From an uncultured Clostridia bacterium (lineage in GTDB: Bacteria > Bacillota > Clostridia > Peptostreptococcales > Anaerovoracaceae): 49,241 nucleotides of DNA. Both the position numbers and the translations under genes were made by a program. Shown here in pieces: positions 15,695 through 24,316 of the stretch (its first letter is position 1; each line of letters begins with the position of its first letter). The notes below the pieces were generated by a model. That model saw nothing but the letters and a program-made list of their open reading frames with translations. It ran no database searches and was not told the origin of the DNA. Location of the stretch: NCBI GenBank assembly GCA_946006945.1, contig CAMFZN010000003.1, positions 1 to 49,241 on the forward strand. Direction: 5' to 3'.

Positions 15695-17308
15695 ATGGAC
15701 AAAACACAGACTGAGCTTATAGGGCTGCTTAAAGAAATAGATGATATATGCAGGAATCATGGAATCACATACTTCCTTGATGGCGGAACAATGCTTGGAG
15801 CAGTTAGACACGACGGCTTTATTCCCTGGGATAATGATGCTGATATTGCAATGACCGAGGAGAACTATAGAAAATTTGCCGAGGTCGTGAATGCAACAAC
15901 TGAGACCACTAACAGATGTGTTATGGATAATAGAATAAACAGGGAATATCCTCTAGAAATTGGGAGATATCTGAATCTTGATATGACAAAAATTACATCA
16001 ACAAGCCCTTGGTGGAATGTTGAGAAACCATATGCAGGCCTTATGATAGACATCTTTCAGATGATTCCGTTGCCAAAGAATCCGCATAAGAAGAAGCTAA
16101 TGATGGATAGATTCTGTGCTTATGCCGAATTCAGCAATGAAAGCAACAGGCGAAGCGGAAGAAGGACGGAGCAATCCATAGCAATCTATAAGCGAGCAAA
16201 ACTGGCGGCGCGCTTTGTCGGAAAAGAGCGAGTGCTGCGATGGTTTGAGAGAAAAATATTCAACCAGGGACTGACGGATTTCGATGAATATATGTACGTT
16301 CAGTCAGGACGAAAGATCCCGAGAGTATTCCCAAGGGAGCATTTTGACAGTGAGCCGGTTAGAAAACCTTTTGAAGGAATGATGCTGCCTGTATCCAGAT
16401 ACTATCACGAGGAGGCAAGAGTATTCTTTGATGATGATTATTGGAGAATACCTGGTCAGGAAGGACAGCTGGTACATGCTCCAATAAACAATGCCAACAT
16501 TCCCTGCAGGCTTTATGTTAAGGACTATATGAGGTTTCTTGATCCGGAGGTTGTGAAGAAAACAAGGCTAGAGGCAAAGGAAAGCCATGTAAAAGAGGGT
16601 GTTTTGCGCCAGAAAGCGAGCGTTGCATTATGTATCAGAAGAATTGAGCTTGCCTGCGCAGCGCTGTACAGCAGGCTTGAGAAAGAGCAAATTGATCTGA
16701 TTGAGGAATTGAACAAGGAGAATTATGTACTGTTAAATGAATTGTTTGATACCTATTTCAAGGAACAATTTCGTGATCAAGCCAAGTATTGGCCGGCAAT
16801 TGTTGAAATGAGAGAAGATGCCATATATACAGCTATTATGATACTTATTAATGACAGGGGTGATTATGGCAAAGCTTCATGGCTGCTAAGGTCGTATAAA
16901 GAGAATATTCATAATGTACCCGAATCCCTTAATAAGATACAGGAGCTTCTTGATTGTGTATTCTATGCAAGGTCGCGCTTTGACTATGGAGAATATGAAA
17001 AGGGCTCAAGGTTCATCCGTAATGGCTTGGCCATGTTCCCGAATAATAGAGAACTACGGATATGGGATTTAAGATATAGAGTTCAACTATCTGAAGAGAA
17101 TGATAGTACACTTCTGATGCATGAAGCAGATAAACTTGCTCTGGAATTCCCGGATTCAGAGTACCCAACCAAGATAAAGGGAGATATTCTCTGGAAGAAG
17201 GGCGCAAAGGATGATGCAATGAAGCTGTATGAGTCGATTTACGAGTCGTCTAGAGATGGTATGCTTAGACTTGATGTTGAAAGAAAGAGAGGTCAGACAC
17301 GTGAATGA
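15695..17308 (+). CDS. licD: LicD-family phosphotransferase
   Basis: LicD enzymes transfer phosphocholine or other phospho-groups from a CDP donor onto sugars of surface polymers. The signature is complete: residues 29-31 are D-G-G, then TMLGAVRH (32-39) and FIPWDNDADI (42-51), which includes the metal-binding aspartates. The whole protein is 537 residues, longer than typical LicD (about 270). The extra C-terminal half looks helical and repeats like TPR units near residues 430-530 (GEYEKGSRFIRNGLAMFPNN; MKLYESIYESS). GGAG lies about 10 bases before the ATG. Its stop overlaps the next gene by 8 bases. The transferred group is unknown, and no choline uptake or CDP-choline gene is in the window. 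Confidence 0.85.
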   Translation: MDKTQTELIGLLKEIDDICRNHGITYFLDGGTMLGAVRHDGFIPWDNDADIAMTEENYRKFAEVVNATTETTNRCVMDNRINREYPLEIGRYLNLDMTKITSTSPWWNVEKPYAGLMIDIFQMIPLPKNPHKKKLMMDRFCAYAEFSNESNRRSGRRTEQSIAIYKRAKLAARFVGKERVLRWFERKIFNQGLTDFDEYMYVQSGRKIPRVFPREHFDSEPVRKPFEGMMLPVSRYYHEEARVFFDDDYWRIPGQEGQLVHAPINNANIPCRLYVKDYMRFLDPEVVKKTRLEAKESHVKEGVLRQKASVALCIRRIELACAALYSRLEKEQIDLIEELNKENYVLLNELFDTYFKEQFRDQAKYWPAIVEMREDAIYTAIMILINDRGDYGKASWLLRSYKENIHNVPESLNKIQELLDCVFYARSRFDYGEYEKGSRFIRNGLAMFPNNRELRIWDLRYRVQLSEENDSTLLMHEADKLALEFPDSEYPTKIKGDILWKKGAKDDAMKLYESIYESSRDGMLRLDVERKRGQTRE

Positions 17309-18518
17309 TGTTCAGAAGATTCTCGTTAAACTGCTTTCAGAAATTGATGACATTTGTGAAAGAGCCTCAATTAATTATTCTCTGACAGAGAAAACTGCAA
17401 TTATGGCACTTAACAGCGGATGCTTCACTTGTGATGAATACGTTGCGGAAATAGCTATGACTCTGGACAATTACGACAGGTTCAAACAGATAATAAAATC
17501 GCAAAAGCCGGAGAACAGAGCGCTAGAGTTACCTGAGGAGAATTCGAGACTAGATGGAATTTATGCAAGATATGTAGATTGCAATACCAGCTTCTGGGAT
17601 TTGAGAAGATGCAATGAGTATTTGAATCCGGGAATTGGGGTGACAATAAGGCCGTTGCTGGAAACGGCTCCTAAAGGCAGAATAGTGAAGCTGAGACGGA
17701 TTGCACTAACCCTTAACGCCAAAGCTAACCTGGCTGCCCAGGTGAAATATGGGTCAGTCAGAAGACGCATTAAAGCAATTGGAAGCATGATAGTAAGAAG
17801 CGTATGGGGGAATGCGTCAAAATACAATAGCATTATCACAGGAAAGAAGGAATCATCGAAAACAGTCTATTATCATAATTACAATAATGAAAAAATGAAG
17901 TTCCCAAGGAAACTGTTTAATCGCTATCAGAAAGTTGCCTTTGAGGGAAACGAATTCATGATTGTAGAAGATGCAGCCTCGCTAATAGGTATCCTTGAGA
18001 AGGGCAGGGATAACAGAAGCATAGAAAGCACCAGATTCAACATGGACTCCGTTGCTTTAATATGTGATGTAAATCAACCATATGAAGCGTCACTTACGAT
18101 GATGAAGGATGCACGCAAGTTGTCAGCAATGTACAATGAACACTTGTATTACAGGAAAAATGTATATACTCCGCTGTTTGAAAAGGCGGACAGGCAATGG
18201 AAGAATGTCACAAGAACTAAAGATCGATTCTCTGCATGGGGCAAATACAGCTTAACAAAAGACAGAATCATGACAGAGTACGAAAACGGCAATTTAGAAT
18301 ATACAACGGACGCGCTTTCACTCTACACGAGACTGATTAGAAAATATGCAGATATGAATATGGGCTTCAGCATTGACAACGAATTATTTGATATTTGCAT
18401 TGCTCTGCTTGAGAATCGGGGAGAAGTGGGGCTTGCAAAAAAAGCAAGAAAGCTTCTTCCGCGTGAGTTTAGGGAATCTGTGGGAGAGTTTATTGAGAGG
18501 GAAGAAAGCGTGCTATAA
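17301..18518 (+). CDS. LicD-like paralogue with lost catalytic residues
   Basis: This 405-residue protein aligns without gaps to the LicD gene just upstream over residues 5-58 (shared LLxEIDDIC, Y26, L28, IAMT). The active-site positions have changed: D29-G30-G31 to T-E-K, R38-H39 to N-S, and W45-D46-N47-D48-x-D50 to D-E-Y-V-x-E. It is therefore probably not an active LicD. It may be a partner or regulator of the upstream enzyme, or decaying. The frame is intact and the C-terminal part is helical and TPR-like. GTG 17301 is chosen because GAGAGG lies 8 bases upstream and this start puts both proteins in exact register. It overlaps the preceding gene by 8 bases. Confidence 0.8.
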   Translation: MNDVQKILVKLLSEIDDICERASINYSLTEKTAIMALNSGCFTCDEYVAEIAMTLDNYDRFKQIIKSQKPENRALELPEENSRLDGIYARYVDCNTSFWDLRRCNEYLNPGIGVTIRPLLETAPKGRIVKLRRIALTLNAKANLAAQVKYGSVRRRIKAIGSMIVRSVWGNASKYNSIITGKKESSKTVYYHNYNNEKMKFPRKLFNRYQKVAFEGNEFMIVEDAASLIGILEKGRDNRSIESTRFNMDSVALICDVNQPYEASLTMMKDARKLSAMYNEHLYYRKNVYTPLFEKADRQWKNVTRTKDRFSAWGKYSLTKDRIMTEYENGNLEYTTDALSLYTRLIRKYADMNMGFSIDNELFDICIALLENRGEVGLAKKARKLLPREFRESVGEFIEREESVL

Positions 18519-18665
18519 AATCAGCAATTGTTATGTTGTTAAAAATATGATAAAATCAAAAAATCTATAAATAAGTATAAGAAGATGGATAATATGTATA
18601 AAAACATGCAATTTCATCATGCTTTTGTTTTCGTATTGATATGAACAGCAAAGAAGAGGAGCAGT

Positions 18666-19985
18666 ATGAACAGATTAAGACAGCTGATAGTTACACTAAT
18701 ATCATCTGCAATGGTATTCTCATCAGTCGGGATGTGCTTTGCAGAAGTGGAGGGCAACACCGCTGAGCCTCTAACCGTTGAAGAAACTCAGACAGCAGAG
18801 ATTCATGATATTTCCATCAGGGAGGCTGCTTCAACAGAGTATAACGTTGTGGCAATTGAATGGGATGCTGTTGAGGGTGCCATCAAATACCATGTGGAAC
18901 TGTCAAGCAATGGAGAAATAATAAAATCTCTAGATACTGAGAGCAACAGTGCTGAAATAACAGAGCTTGCAGCAGGAGAACTGTATCTTGCCAAAGTTAC
19001 AGCATATGATGCCGAGGAGAATCTTCTGAATGAAGGAACGATAGAAACATATGCGAAGAATCCTATCGACACCTATCTTCCACCGGTCGGAAATGTTAGA
19101 TACCTAAGGGGGTACAACACCGTTAAGATGATTTGGAGCAAGGTAGATGGTGCAACTGGATACAAGGTATATATGCGACTAATACAGGGCAAGTCTACCG
19201 ACACGGTTATGCCATCTAAACCGACTGCAACAACCAAGTCAACAAGCTACGTAAAGGCGCTTTCTCCGGAAAAGAAATATAATGTCTGGATTGTAGCGTA
19301 CAAGACTGAAGCATCAAGGACTATCACATCGGAACCTTATCTTCTGAAAAAAGTTCAGAAGGCTCATCCACTGTACTACGATGTTAAGCTGAAGAAAACT
19401 ATGAAGGTAAAGTGCAGCTGCAGTGGACATAAAAGCAAGGCGCCTAAGACATTCTATGCAGGAGAGACATATTCTGCATATTGGTTCAGCAAAGGAATAT
19501 ATAGAGTGAAATCCGGTTCGCATATGTATTTCATCCCTGCAATCAAGTGCAAGGCTGCGCAGTGCTCGCCAGAAGCCAAGAATCCTCTTACTAAAGAAGA
19601 GATAGAGTACTTCGTTAAGGAAGCAAAGCCTAAGAGAAAAACAAAGAAGCTTCTTGTAGCAATGCTTTTTACACAGAGAGTGTATGTAATGAAGCGTGAC
19701 AGCAAGGGCGTGTATCGACTGGAGAAGGATTTCATCTGCGGAAGCGGCAAGGCAGAAACACCATCTCCAAGAGGCATGAATATGAAGATATGGAACAGAA
19801 TTAGTTACAGGAATGGAAGACCAAGATGGTCTTGTTATAACCAGATAAACGCATTCCATGGACTCAAGGGAAAGGAATACCTGAGAGGCAGAACTGTATC
19901 TCATGGCTGTATAAGAGTAAATAACGTCGATAGAGATTACATATGGAATAATGTCCCTCTCAATTCTTCGGTAATTGTATATTAA
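18666..19985 (+). CDS. Secreted L,D-transpeptidase with fibronectin type III repeats
   Basis: Forms 3-3 cross-links in peptidoglycan or attaches proteins to it, outside the cell. The 439-residue precursor has a signal peptide (about 1-26, ending CFAEVE), two fibronectin type III-like domains (about 45-130 and 135-225), a Cys-containing SH3-like stretch (about 230-305) and a C-terminal YkuD domain (about 325-439). The catalytic motif SHGCIRVNN places the nucleophile at C415 with H413 nearby; the upstream His is in INAFHGL. AGAGGAG lies 4-5 bases before the ATG. A strong hairpin terminator follows. The AT-rich 147 bases upstream contain possible promoter elements but none convincing. Confidence 0.9.
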   Translation: MNRLRQLIVTLISSAMVFSSVGMCFAEVEGNTAEPLTVEETQTAEIHDISIREAASTEYNVVAIEWDAVEGAIKYHVELSSNGEIIKSLDTESNSAEITELAAGELYLAKVTAYDAEENLLNEGTIETYAKNPIDTYLPPVGNVRYLRGYNTVKMIWSKVDGATGYKVYMRLIQGKSTDTVMPSKPTATTKSTSYVKALSPEKKYNVWIVAYKTEASRTITSEPYLLKKVQKAHPLYYDVKLKKTMKVKCSCSGHKSKAPKTFYAGETYSAYWFSKGIYRVKSGSHMYFIPAIKCKAAQCSPEAKNPLTKEEIEYFVKEAKPKRKTKKLLVAMLFTQRVYVMKRDSKGVYRLEKDFICGSGKAETPSPRGMNMKIWNRISYRNGRPRWSCYNQINAFHGLKGKEYLRGRTVSHGCIRVNNVDRDYIWNNVPLNSSVIVY

Positions 19986-20005
19986 GACGCAAGATGAATA
20001 ATGCA

Positions 20006-20031
20006 AAAGGCCAGCAGCTTTGCTGGCCTTT
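20006..20031. terminator. Bidirectional terminator
   Basis: AAAGGCCAGCA (20006-20016) and TGCTGGCCTTT (20021-20031) form a perfect 11-bp stem with a 4-base loop. It sits between the convergent genes ending at 19985 and 20036. The stem ends in A/T pairs, so T-tracts are present for both directions. Confidence 0.85.
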
Positions 20032-20035
20032 AGTG

Positions 20036-20530
20036 TTATTCATCTGTTTTTAGAACGATAATGATTGGATCATCATTATCAGCAAACCTGAAATCCTGCA
20101 TCACAAGCTTTCCTGTGTCTGTATAGAACAATTCAGCGTTCAGGTACTCGCTTTCCAGAGAAATTCCTTTATCTGTCGCAGTCCACTTGCCACTTATGGA
20201 CTCACCGGTAATGTTTCCTGTCCAGGTATTGTTGTCCTTGATATTAAGATTGATGTTTCCATAAAGATATTCAGCCTGCGCTGAGTCAGCATGCCACTTG
20301 CCAATGAAGGAGCGGTCGCCGGGGCTTGCTATATTTATTTGTGCATCCTCAGACTCTTCTTCATAGGATTCTGTGTTCTTCAGTTCCTCAGTATCATCTA
20401 TCTGATCTTCAATTGCAACATTCTGATCACTTGCATCTTCGTTTTCTCTATACTGAATTAAAAAAGAGATGGCGATAACCGATGCCAGGGCTCCAATTAT
20501 AATAAAAAGTACAAGGGCCTTCTTCTTCAT
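20036..20530 (-). CDS. Membrane-anchored protein with a lipocalin-like domain, function unknown
   Basis: A 164-residue protein I do not recognise specifically. Residues 5-26 form one hydrophobic helix after a KKK start, with no lipobox cysteine, so it is probably an uncleaved membrane anchor. Residues 30-68 are an acidic linker. Residues 70-164 are beta-rich, with IGKWHADSAQAEYL, WTGNITGESISGKWTATDKG and LVMQDFRFAD, reminiscent of small lipocalin-like or DUF5640-type extracytoplasmic domains. GAGGAG lies 7 bases before the ATG, and a minus-strand TATAAT (20590-20585) lies about 55 bases upstream. It is divergent from the LCP gene. Confidence 0.75.
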   Translation of the reverse strand: MKKKALVLFIIIGALASVIAISFLIQYRENEDASDQNVAIEDQIDDTEELKNTESYEEESEDAQINIASPGDRSFIGKWHADSAQAEYLYGNINLNIKDNNTWTGNITGESISGKWTATDKGISLESEYLNAELFYTDTGKLVMQDFRFADNDDPIIIVLKTDE

Positions 20531-20684
20531 ATCGATTCTCCTCGCAACATGATAGAAATATTCTTTTTTTTACTTTTATTTATTATTATACTATAATTAC
20601 TATGTATTTTTGTGTAGGTGAAAGAAAGATGATATTTCATTGACATAGATAGTGTGAATAAACGATTCAAAAGAGGTAGTGTGG

Positions 20685-21926
20685 ATGGAGAAACGAAAGA
20701 AAAGAATTCATCTTTTCCCAAGAGGGAGAGCTCTGAAGATACTGTGGTTTGTTAATCTGTTAGCAGCGATAGCATTTCTTGCGCTGCTTACAGTTGTTAA
20801 TGCATTCCCTGCAAAACTGACAATGTATATTCTTGCAGTATTCTTTGCATTGCTGATTATATCTCAGATTCTTATTACAATCAGGTCAAGGAATAAACTG
20901 CCAAGAATTATTGGAGTGCTGCTTTCTGCAGTGTATCTCTGTATTACTCTTGTTGGCGTGTATTATCTATACTCAACCTTCAGCACCTTCAGCAGAATAG
21001 GAGGAAATGAGGCTGCCAACAGCGGTTTCGATCTTACCGAGGAACCGTATAATGTATATTTCACCGGAATCGACCAGTGGGATACTGAGAAGGGCAAGGA
21101 CCTTGAGAGAAGCGATGTTAATATGATCGCCACGGTAAATCCTGTGACAAAGAAGATTCTTCTGACCTCAATACCAAGAGATGCCTATGTGCCACTTGCA
21201 AAGAACGGTGCAATGGACAAGCTTACACATACAGGAATCTACGGAGTCGACGAGACAATCAACACTGTTGAGGGCTGGCTTGGCATAGATCTCAATTACT
21301 ATGTTAAGGTGAACTTCACAGGCGTTTGTGATGTAATAAATGCGATTGGAGGAATAGATGTGTACTCACCTGAGTCATTTGTTCCGGAGAAATACGACAC
21401 ATGGACTGTAAAGAAGGGCTGGAATCATATGACGGGAAAGAAAGCGCTTTCTTTTGCCCGTGAGAGACACTCCCTGAAGAAGGGTGATGCCAGCAGAGTG
21501 CTTAACCAGCAGAGGGTCGTTAAGGGAATCATAAGGAAGCTTACAACCAGCACGGCGGTTATTACTTCGTATACAGATCTTCTTGAGGTTGTAGACAAGC
21601 ACGTCGGCACCAACATGACGAGAAGCGAGATGATAAGTCTTGCCAAATCGGAGATGCTTAATCTCGGAGGCTGGGAGATAAAGACACAGTCGCTGGACGG
21701 CGTCTATGGACAGGAGACTGTTGCGAGCCTTTCGTCTGCGAACAAGTACAGCGTTTTCAAGGTTGACGAGAAGTCAATCGATAAGTGTCTTGCCAAGATG
21801 GATGCAGTAATGAATCCGGATGAGGAAGAGGTGAATGCAATCCTCGAGAAGAGATACAAGGAGCAGCAGAAGAGCAGCATAGACTCCTTCATAAGCACGC
21901 TTAAGAACATGGTAAAGAAAAAGTAA
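20685..21926 (+). CDS. LytR-CpsA-Psr (LCP) family wall-polymer ligase
   Basis: LCP enzymes transfer lipid-linked wall teichoic acid or capsule onto peptidoglycan at the outer membrane face. The 413-residue protein has a basic N-terminus, about three hydrophobic helices in residues 20-105, then the LCP domain (about 120-300): YFTGIDQWD, ERSDVNMIATVNP, LLTSIPRDAYV, DKLTHTGIYG, VKVNFTGVCDVINAIGGIDV and LSFARERHSLKKGD. The conserved arginine and aspartate residues used to hold the pyrophosphate are present. ATG 20685 is chosen over the GTG two codons earlier because AGAGG then has an 8-base spacing. It leads tagO and pgi, consistent with a role in the same wall polymer. Confidence 0.92.
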   Translation: MEKRKKRIHLFPRGRALKILWFVNLLAAIAFLALLTVVNAFPAKLTMYILAVFFALLIISQILITIRSRNKLPRIIGVLLSAVYLCITLVGVYYLYSTFSTFSRIGGNEAANSGFDLTEEPYNVYFTGIDQWDTEKGKDLERSDVNMIATVNPVTKKILLTSIPRDAYVPLAKNGAMDKLTHTGIYGVDETINTVEGWLGIDLNYYVKVNFTGVCDVINAIGGIDVYSPESFVPEKYDTWTVKKGWNHMTGKKALSFARERHSLKKGDASRVLNQQRVVKGIIRKLTTSTAVITSYTDLLEVVDKHVGTNMTRSEMISLAKSEMLNLGGWEIKTQSLDGVYGQETVASLSSANKYSVFKVDEKSIDKCLAKMDAVMNPDEEEVNAILEKRYKEQQKSSIDSFISTLKNMVKKK

Positions 21927-21968
21927 AAACATAATCTACTAAAGTAATCACGAAAGGTACTGTTATTA

Positions 21969-23099
21969 ATGTTTACAGATACAACGTTATTTCTCAGGAT
22001 TGTCACGATGTTTCTGCTGGCGTTTGCAATCGCTTTTGTATTGACGCCGCTGAGCATCAAGCTTGCCTACAAGATAGGTGCTGTTGATGTGCCGCTTGAC
22101 AAGAGAAGAATGCACAGCAGACCTATTCCAAGGTTCGGTGGCATTGCGATGTTTCTCTCTGCCACAATATCAATCCTGCTGCTTGACGGAAGCTTTCCAA
22201 AGATTCAGATTGCACTGATTGGTGGTGCGTTCATGTATCTTCTTGGAGCAATCGATGACCTTAAGAACCTGAAGCCTCTTACAAAGGCTACAGGCCAGGT
22301 TGTGATAGCATGCTTCGTATATATGATGGATATTAGAATCGACTTTATTTCGATGGTTTTCTCGGAAGGCAAGTATAACTTTGGCGACGGTCTGTCGCTC
22401 ATCATTACGGTTCTCTGGATTGTTGGAATAACAAATGCCGTTAACCTTATTGACGGACTTGATGGACTTGCAGGCGGAGTTACATGCATAATCTCACTTA
22501 GCCTTGCATACATCGCATACATACACGGCTCGATATACGGTTCAGTATCGGTTATGCTTGCGCTGATGGCTCTCGCGGGAGCGTGCGCAGGATTTCTGCC
22601 ATATAACTTCAGTCCGGCGAAGACATTCATGGGTGACGGCGGTGCGCTTTTCCTCGGATATATGATCGCGGTTCTTTCCGTAATATCACCTCTTAAGAGG
22701 GCAACATTCATTGCGGCCATTACACCTATCGTTGCGCTGGCAATTCCAATCTTTGATACTCTTTTTGCCATTGTCAGAAGAAGTATCAAGAGAATTCCTA
22801 TTCTCGAGGGAGACAAGGGCCACCTCCATCACAGACTGATGAAGGCGGGCTACGGGCAAAGGCGTTCAGTTCTCATCATTTACGGAATTGTTGGAATAAT
22901 GGGCATGGTATCGGTTCTTATCAGCCGTGAGCTGTATAAGGATGCGTTCTTTCTTTCGCTCATTGCGGTTCTTTATCTTTGCGTAATTCTCATAGAGAAG
23001 AAGCCGAAGAACAAGCATCATGTGACAACCAAGCCAAAGACTGAAGAACACTATGATGTCATAAAGGGACCAAAGGAGATTCATGATGACAGGGATTAG
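21969..23099 (+). CDS. tagO: Undecaprenyl-phosphate GlcNAc-1-phosphate transferase (TagO/WecA-like)
   Basis: Starts wall-polymer synthesis by joining a sugar-1-phosphate from UDP-GlcNAc to undecaprenyl phosphate at the inner membrane face. The 376-residue protein has about ten membrane helices and the polyprenyl-P transferase motifs: KRRMHSRPIPRFGG, AIDDLKNL, NAVNLIDGLDGLAGG, FMGDGGALFLGY and EGDKGHLHHRL. The HLHHRL motif is typical of the GlcNAc-specific branch rather than MraY. The C-terminus is a hydrophilic Lys/His tail. Its last 17 bases overlap pgi. It probably initiates the polymer built by the 4-18 kb genes. Confidence 0.92.
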   Translation: MFTDTTLFLRIVTMFLLAFAIAFVLTPLSIKLAYKIGAVDVPLDKRRMHSRPIPRFGGIAMFLSATISILLLDGSFPKIQIALIGGAFMYLLGAIDDLKNLKPLTKATGQVVIACFVYMMDIRIDFISMVFSEGKYNFGDGLSLIITVLWIVGITNAVNLIDGLDGLAGGVTCIISLSLAYIAYIHGSIYGSVSVMLALMALAGACAGFLPYNFSPAKTFMGDGGALFLGYMIAVLSVISPLKRATFIAAITPIVALAIPIFDTLFAIVRRSIKRIPILEGDKGHLHHRLMKAGYGQRRSVLIIYGIVGIMGMVSVLISRELYKDAFFLSLIAVLYLCVILIEKKPKNKHHVTTKPKTEEHYDVIKGPKEIHDDRD

Positions 23100-24315
23100 C
23101 ATAGAACTTTCAAGGTCCGGAATTGAGCAAGAGAAGCTTGATGAGATAAGGAATGCCGCTGAGGCTGCAGCAGCAGATCTTGCGGAGAAGAAGGAGGCCT
23201 TTAACGGCTGGGTAAGGTGGCCGTACTCCATGCCGGATAAGCTGCTTGATAAGCTTGAGCAGGAGGCAAGGCGGATAAGGTCGCTGTGCGAGGTTCTGGT
23301 TGTGGTTGGCATCGGAGGATCCTACCTCGGCACTGAGGCTGTGTTTAGTGCGCTTGGCGGCAGACGTGAGGGTTATCCTGAACTTGTTTTTGCCGGCAAT
23401 TCGCTTAGCGGAGAGTATCACAGCAGACTTCTCAGGAGCCTTGAGGGCAGGAATTTCTGCATCTGTGTTGTATCTAAGTCAGGAACAACGATGGAGTCGA
23501 GACTTGCCTTTGATGTTCTGAAGAAGGCTCTTTACGACAGATACGGTCAGAGCGCAGCCGAGAGAATTGTTGCTGTCACAGACCCGGTGAATGGCATTCT
23601 CCGGCAGGAGGCGGAGGCTATGGGATATTCAAGCTTCGAGATCCCTCCTGATATTGGAGGCCGTTATTCGGCATTCACACCGGCAATTCTGCTTCCTTTG
23701 GCTGTCTCGGGTGCTGATGTCAGGGCTTTTGTTAGAGGTGCCGCAGAGATGGCGAAGAGTGATTTCGTGCAAGGTGCCGGACTTGAGTATGCGATGACGA
23801 GGTTTCTACTCATGAATTCGGGCAAAAGCATCGAGGCCTTCGAGTATTTCGAGCCGTCGCTTCACGGAGTCGGTGAGTGGATTAAGCAGCTCTTTGCCGA
23901 AAGTGAGGGCAAGGACGGCAAGGGACTGTTCCCGGTGACGATGACCTTCTCGACAGACCTTCACTCTATCGGACAGTTTCTGCAGGAGGGAAGCAGGGTG
24001 TTCTTTGAGACTGTCATTCGTATTCGCGAGGCAGGTGAGGATGTAGTTATTCCTGACGGGAAGCTCAAGGGACGCAGCCTGAATGAAATAAATGCTCTTG
24101 CAGTTGATGGAGTAATAAATGCTCACACGAAGGCGGGCACGCCAATAATAGAGATATCAATTCCGAGAGTTGATGAAAGCAGCCTCGGAGCGCTTATGTA
24201 TTTCTTCATGATGACAACTGCGGTTACAGGAAGACTGATGAAGGTCGATCCGTTTACGCAGAACGGGGTCGAGGAATACAAGGCGCAGATCAGAGCTCTG
24301 CTCGGACAGGAGTAG
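23083..24315 (+). CDS. pgi: Glucose-6-phosphate isomerase
   Basis: Interconverts glucose 6-phosphate and fructose 6-phosphate in the cytosol. The 410 residues make it somewhat shorter than the 440-450 usual in Bacillota. Landmarks are VVVGIGGSYLGTEAV, VVSKSGTTMESRLAF (phosphate-binding SGTT), PPDIGGRYSAFTPA, the active-site helix GVGEWIKQLFAESEGKDGKG and FTQNGVEEYK at the end. AAAGGAG lies 4-5 bases before the first of two adjacent ATG codons. It overlaps tagO by 17 bases, so its translation is tied to a wall-polymer gene. This may match fructose-6-P supply to UDP-GlcNAc, though that link is inference. Confidence 0.93.
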   Translation: MMTGISIELSRSGIEQEKLDEIRNAAEAAAADLAEKKEAFNGWVRWPYSMPDKLLDKLEQEARRIRSLCEVLVVVGIGGSYLGTEAVFSALGGRREGYPELVFAGNSLSGEYHSRLLRSLEGRNFCICVVSKSGTTMESRLAFDVLKKALYDRYGQSAAERIVAVTDPVNGILRQEAEAMGYSSFEIPPDIGGRYSAFTPAILLPLAVSGADVRAFVRGAAEMAKSDFVQGAGLEYAMTRFLLMNSGKSIEAFEYFEPSLHGVGEWIKQLFAESEGKDGKGLFPVTMTFSTDLHSIGQFLQEGSRVFFETVIRIREAGEDVVIPDGKLKGRSLNEINALAVDGVINAHTKAGTPIIEISIPRVDESSLGALMYFFMMTTAVTGRLMKVDPFTQNGVEEYKAQIRALLGQE

Positions 24316-24316
24316 C

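Noticed and set aside
17229-17300. Earlier ATG for the LicD-like paralogue
   Set aside because: The extra 24 residues overlap the LicD gene and break the exact N-terminal register; GTG 17301 has a good ribosome-binding site.
17301-18518. LicD-like paralogue as a simple pseudogene
   Set aside because: The frame is intact over 405 codons with a ribosome-binding site and overlapping start, so I list it as a probable pseudoenzyme instead.
22205-22816. 203-codon minus-strand frame inside tagO
   Set aside because: Antisense to a conserved transferase with all motifs; no start signals or known family features.
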